Assembly: GCA_028711765.1 (NCBI GenBank) | Contig: JAQTRP010000006.1 | Span: forward strand, 1 to 33,633 | Length of the DNA stretch: 33,633 nt | Source: Candidatus Omnitrophota bacterium | GTDB taxonomy: Bacteria > Omnitrophota > Omnitrophia > Omnitrophales > JAQTRP01 | Direction: 5' to 3' | The DNA itself: not shown here | Text below: more model-generated notes on this DNA | Database searches by the model: none | Told to the model about the DNA's origin: nothing | The model's input: the letters and a program-made list of their open reading frames with translations, nothing else | Numbering within the stretch: the stretch's first letter is position 1

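Larger units (their letters stand above)
12963..33182 (+). repeat. Recurrent G-x-S-L-G junction motif, 28 copies
   Basis: Start positions of the 15-base motifs, all in the giant frame: 12963, 13836, 14007, 16623, 16800, 16926, 18183, 18762, 19761, 20829, 21771, 22353, 22572, 23499, 24087, 24105, 24276, 25911, 28116, 28662, 29358, 29910, 30021, 30912, 30984, 32217, 32340 and 33168. The second residue is Ala (13 copies), Arg (6), Ser (4, one of them as ASSLG at 24087), Gly (2), Lys, Gln or His (1 each). The residue after the motif is often Glu, Val or Asp. The serine is encoded by TCN in 19 and AGY in 9 copies, and all six leucine codons occur. The motifs fall between recognisable domains and never inside one I can identify. 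Confidence 0.93.

Noticed and set aside
9856-33600. Many antisense and out-of-frame open frames of 60-190 codons
   Set aside because: They overlap the giant gene's recognisable domains on the sense strand and show no family motifs; they are expected shadows of a long coding region.
9696-33633. Giant frame as an assembly artefact or a set of separate genes with hidden frameshifts
   Set aside because: The reading frame is identical at seven widely spaced checkpoints including five recognisable domains, and no stop intervenes; a collapse of repeats elsewhere in the contig still cannot be excluded without reads.

Overview
The window reads as a bacterial chromosome segment, most likely from an uncultured lineage of the Omnitrophota type. 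That assignment is inference. It rests on a single open reading frame of at least 7,979 codons, a gene size for which Omnitrophota are known, on genome-wide 'word' repeats of the caaagcgcaaag / gcttacaacttac kind in nearly every spacer, and on a diderm-like lipoprotein. No rRNA or tRNA gene and no CRISPR array was seen. All recognised genes are on the + strand.

Left part (1-9324): compact housekeeping genes. In order: the 3' end of a cupin gene, a YfcE/MJ0936-type metallophosphoesterase, NAD+-dependent DNA ligase (ligA), an unrecognised lipoprotein, a glyoxalase-II-like metallo-beta-lactamase-fold hydrolase, a XerC/XerD-type tyrosine recombinase, tsaB (t6A tRNA modification), alanine racemase (alr), a short biotin-protein ligase (birA) and type III pantothenate kinase (coaX). 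ligA, the lipoprotein and the hydrolase overlap by a few bases and look co-transcribed, as do tsaB/alr and birA/coaX. Four spacers consist of AT-rich imperfect inverted repeats, and a GGTACC-rich hairpin of about 160 bp lies before the recombinase.

Right part (9325-33633): a leader of about 250 nt follows a possible promoter, then one giant gene starts at GTG 9696 with a signal peptide and runs without a stop off the right edge. I checked the frame at many points from 9696 to 33603 and it is constant. The protein is a mosaic: a ChaN/EreA/TraB-like N-terminal region, a cytidylate-kinase-like domain, a HEAT-like helical array, a full NAD(P)-dependent epimerase domain, a GHKL (histidine-kinase-type) ATPase domain, several hydrophobic modules, a membrane module with an HETTH zinc-peptidase-like motif, an HNHP module possibly of JAB type, and many modules I do not recognise.

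The most striking signal is a short motif, G-[A/R/S/G/K/Q/H]-S-L-G (one copy begins with Ala), that recurs 28 times from 12963 to 33182 and sits at the module junctions. Its codons use all six leucine codons and both serine codon families, so it is conserved as peptide rather than as DNA. Several close pairs of the motif bracket short cassettes made of intergenic-type repeat DNA read in frame. Two cassette families occur twice, with homology that starts and stops at the motif; one copy has an extra 51-bp palindromic insert. The giant gene therefore looks like many genes and spacers welded into one frame, with SLG motifs as the seams. Whether the seams are flexible linkers, protease processing sites of a polyprotein or recombination scars cannot be decided from sequence alone.
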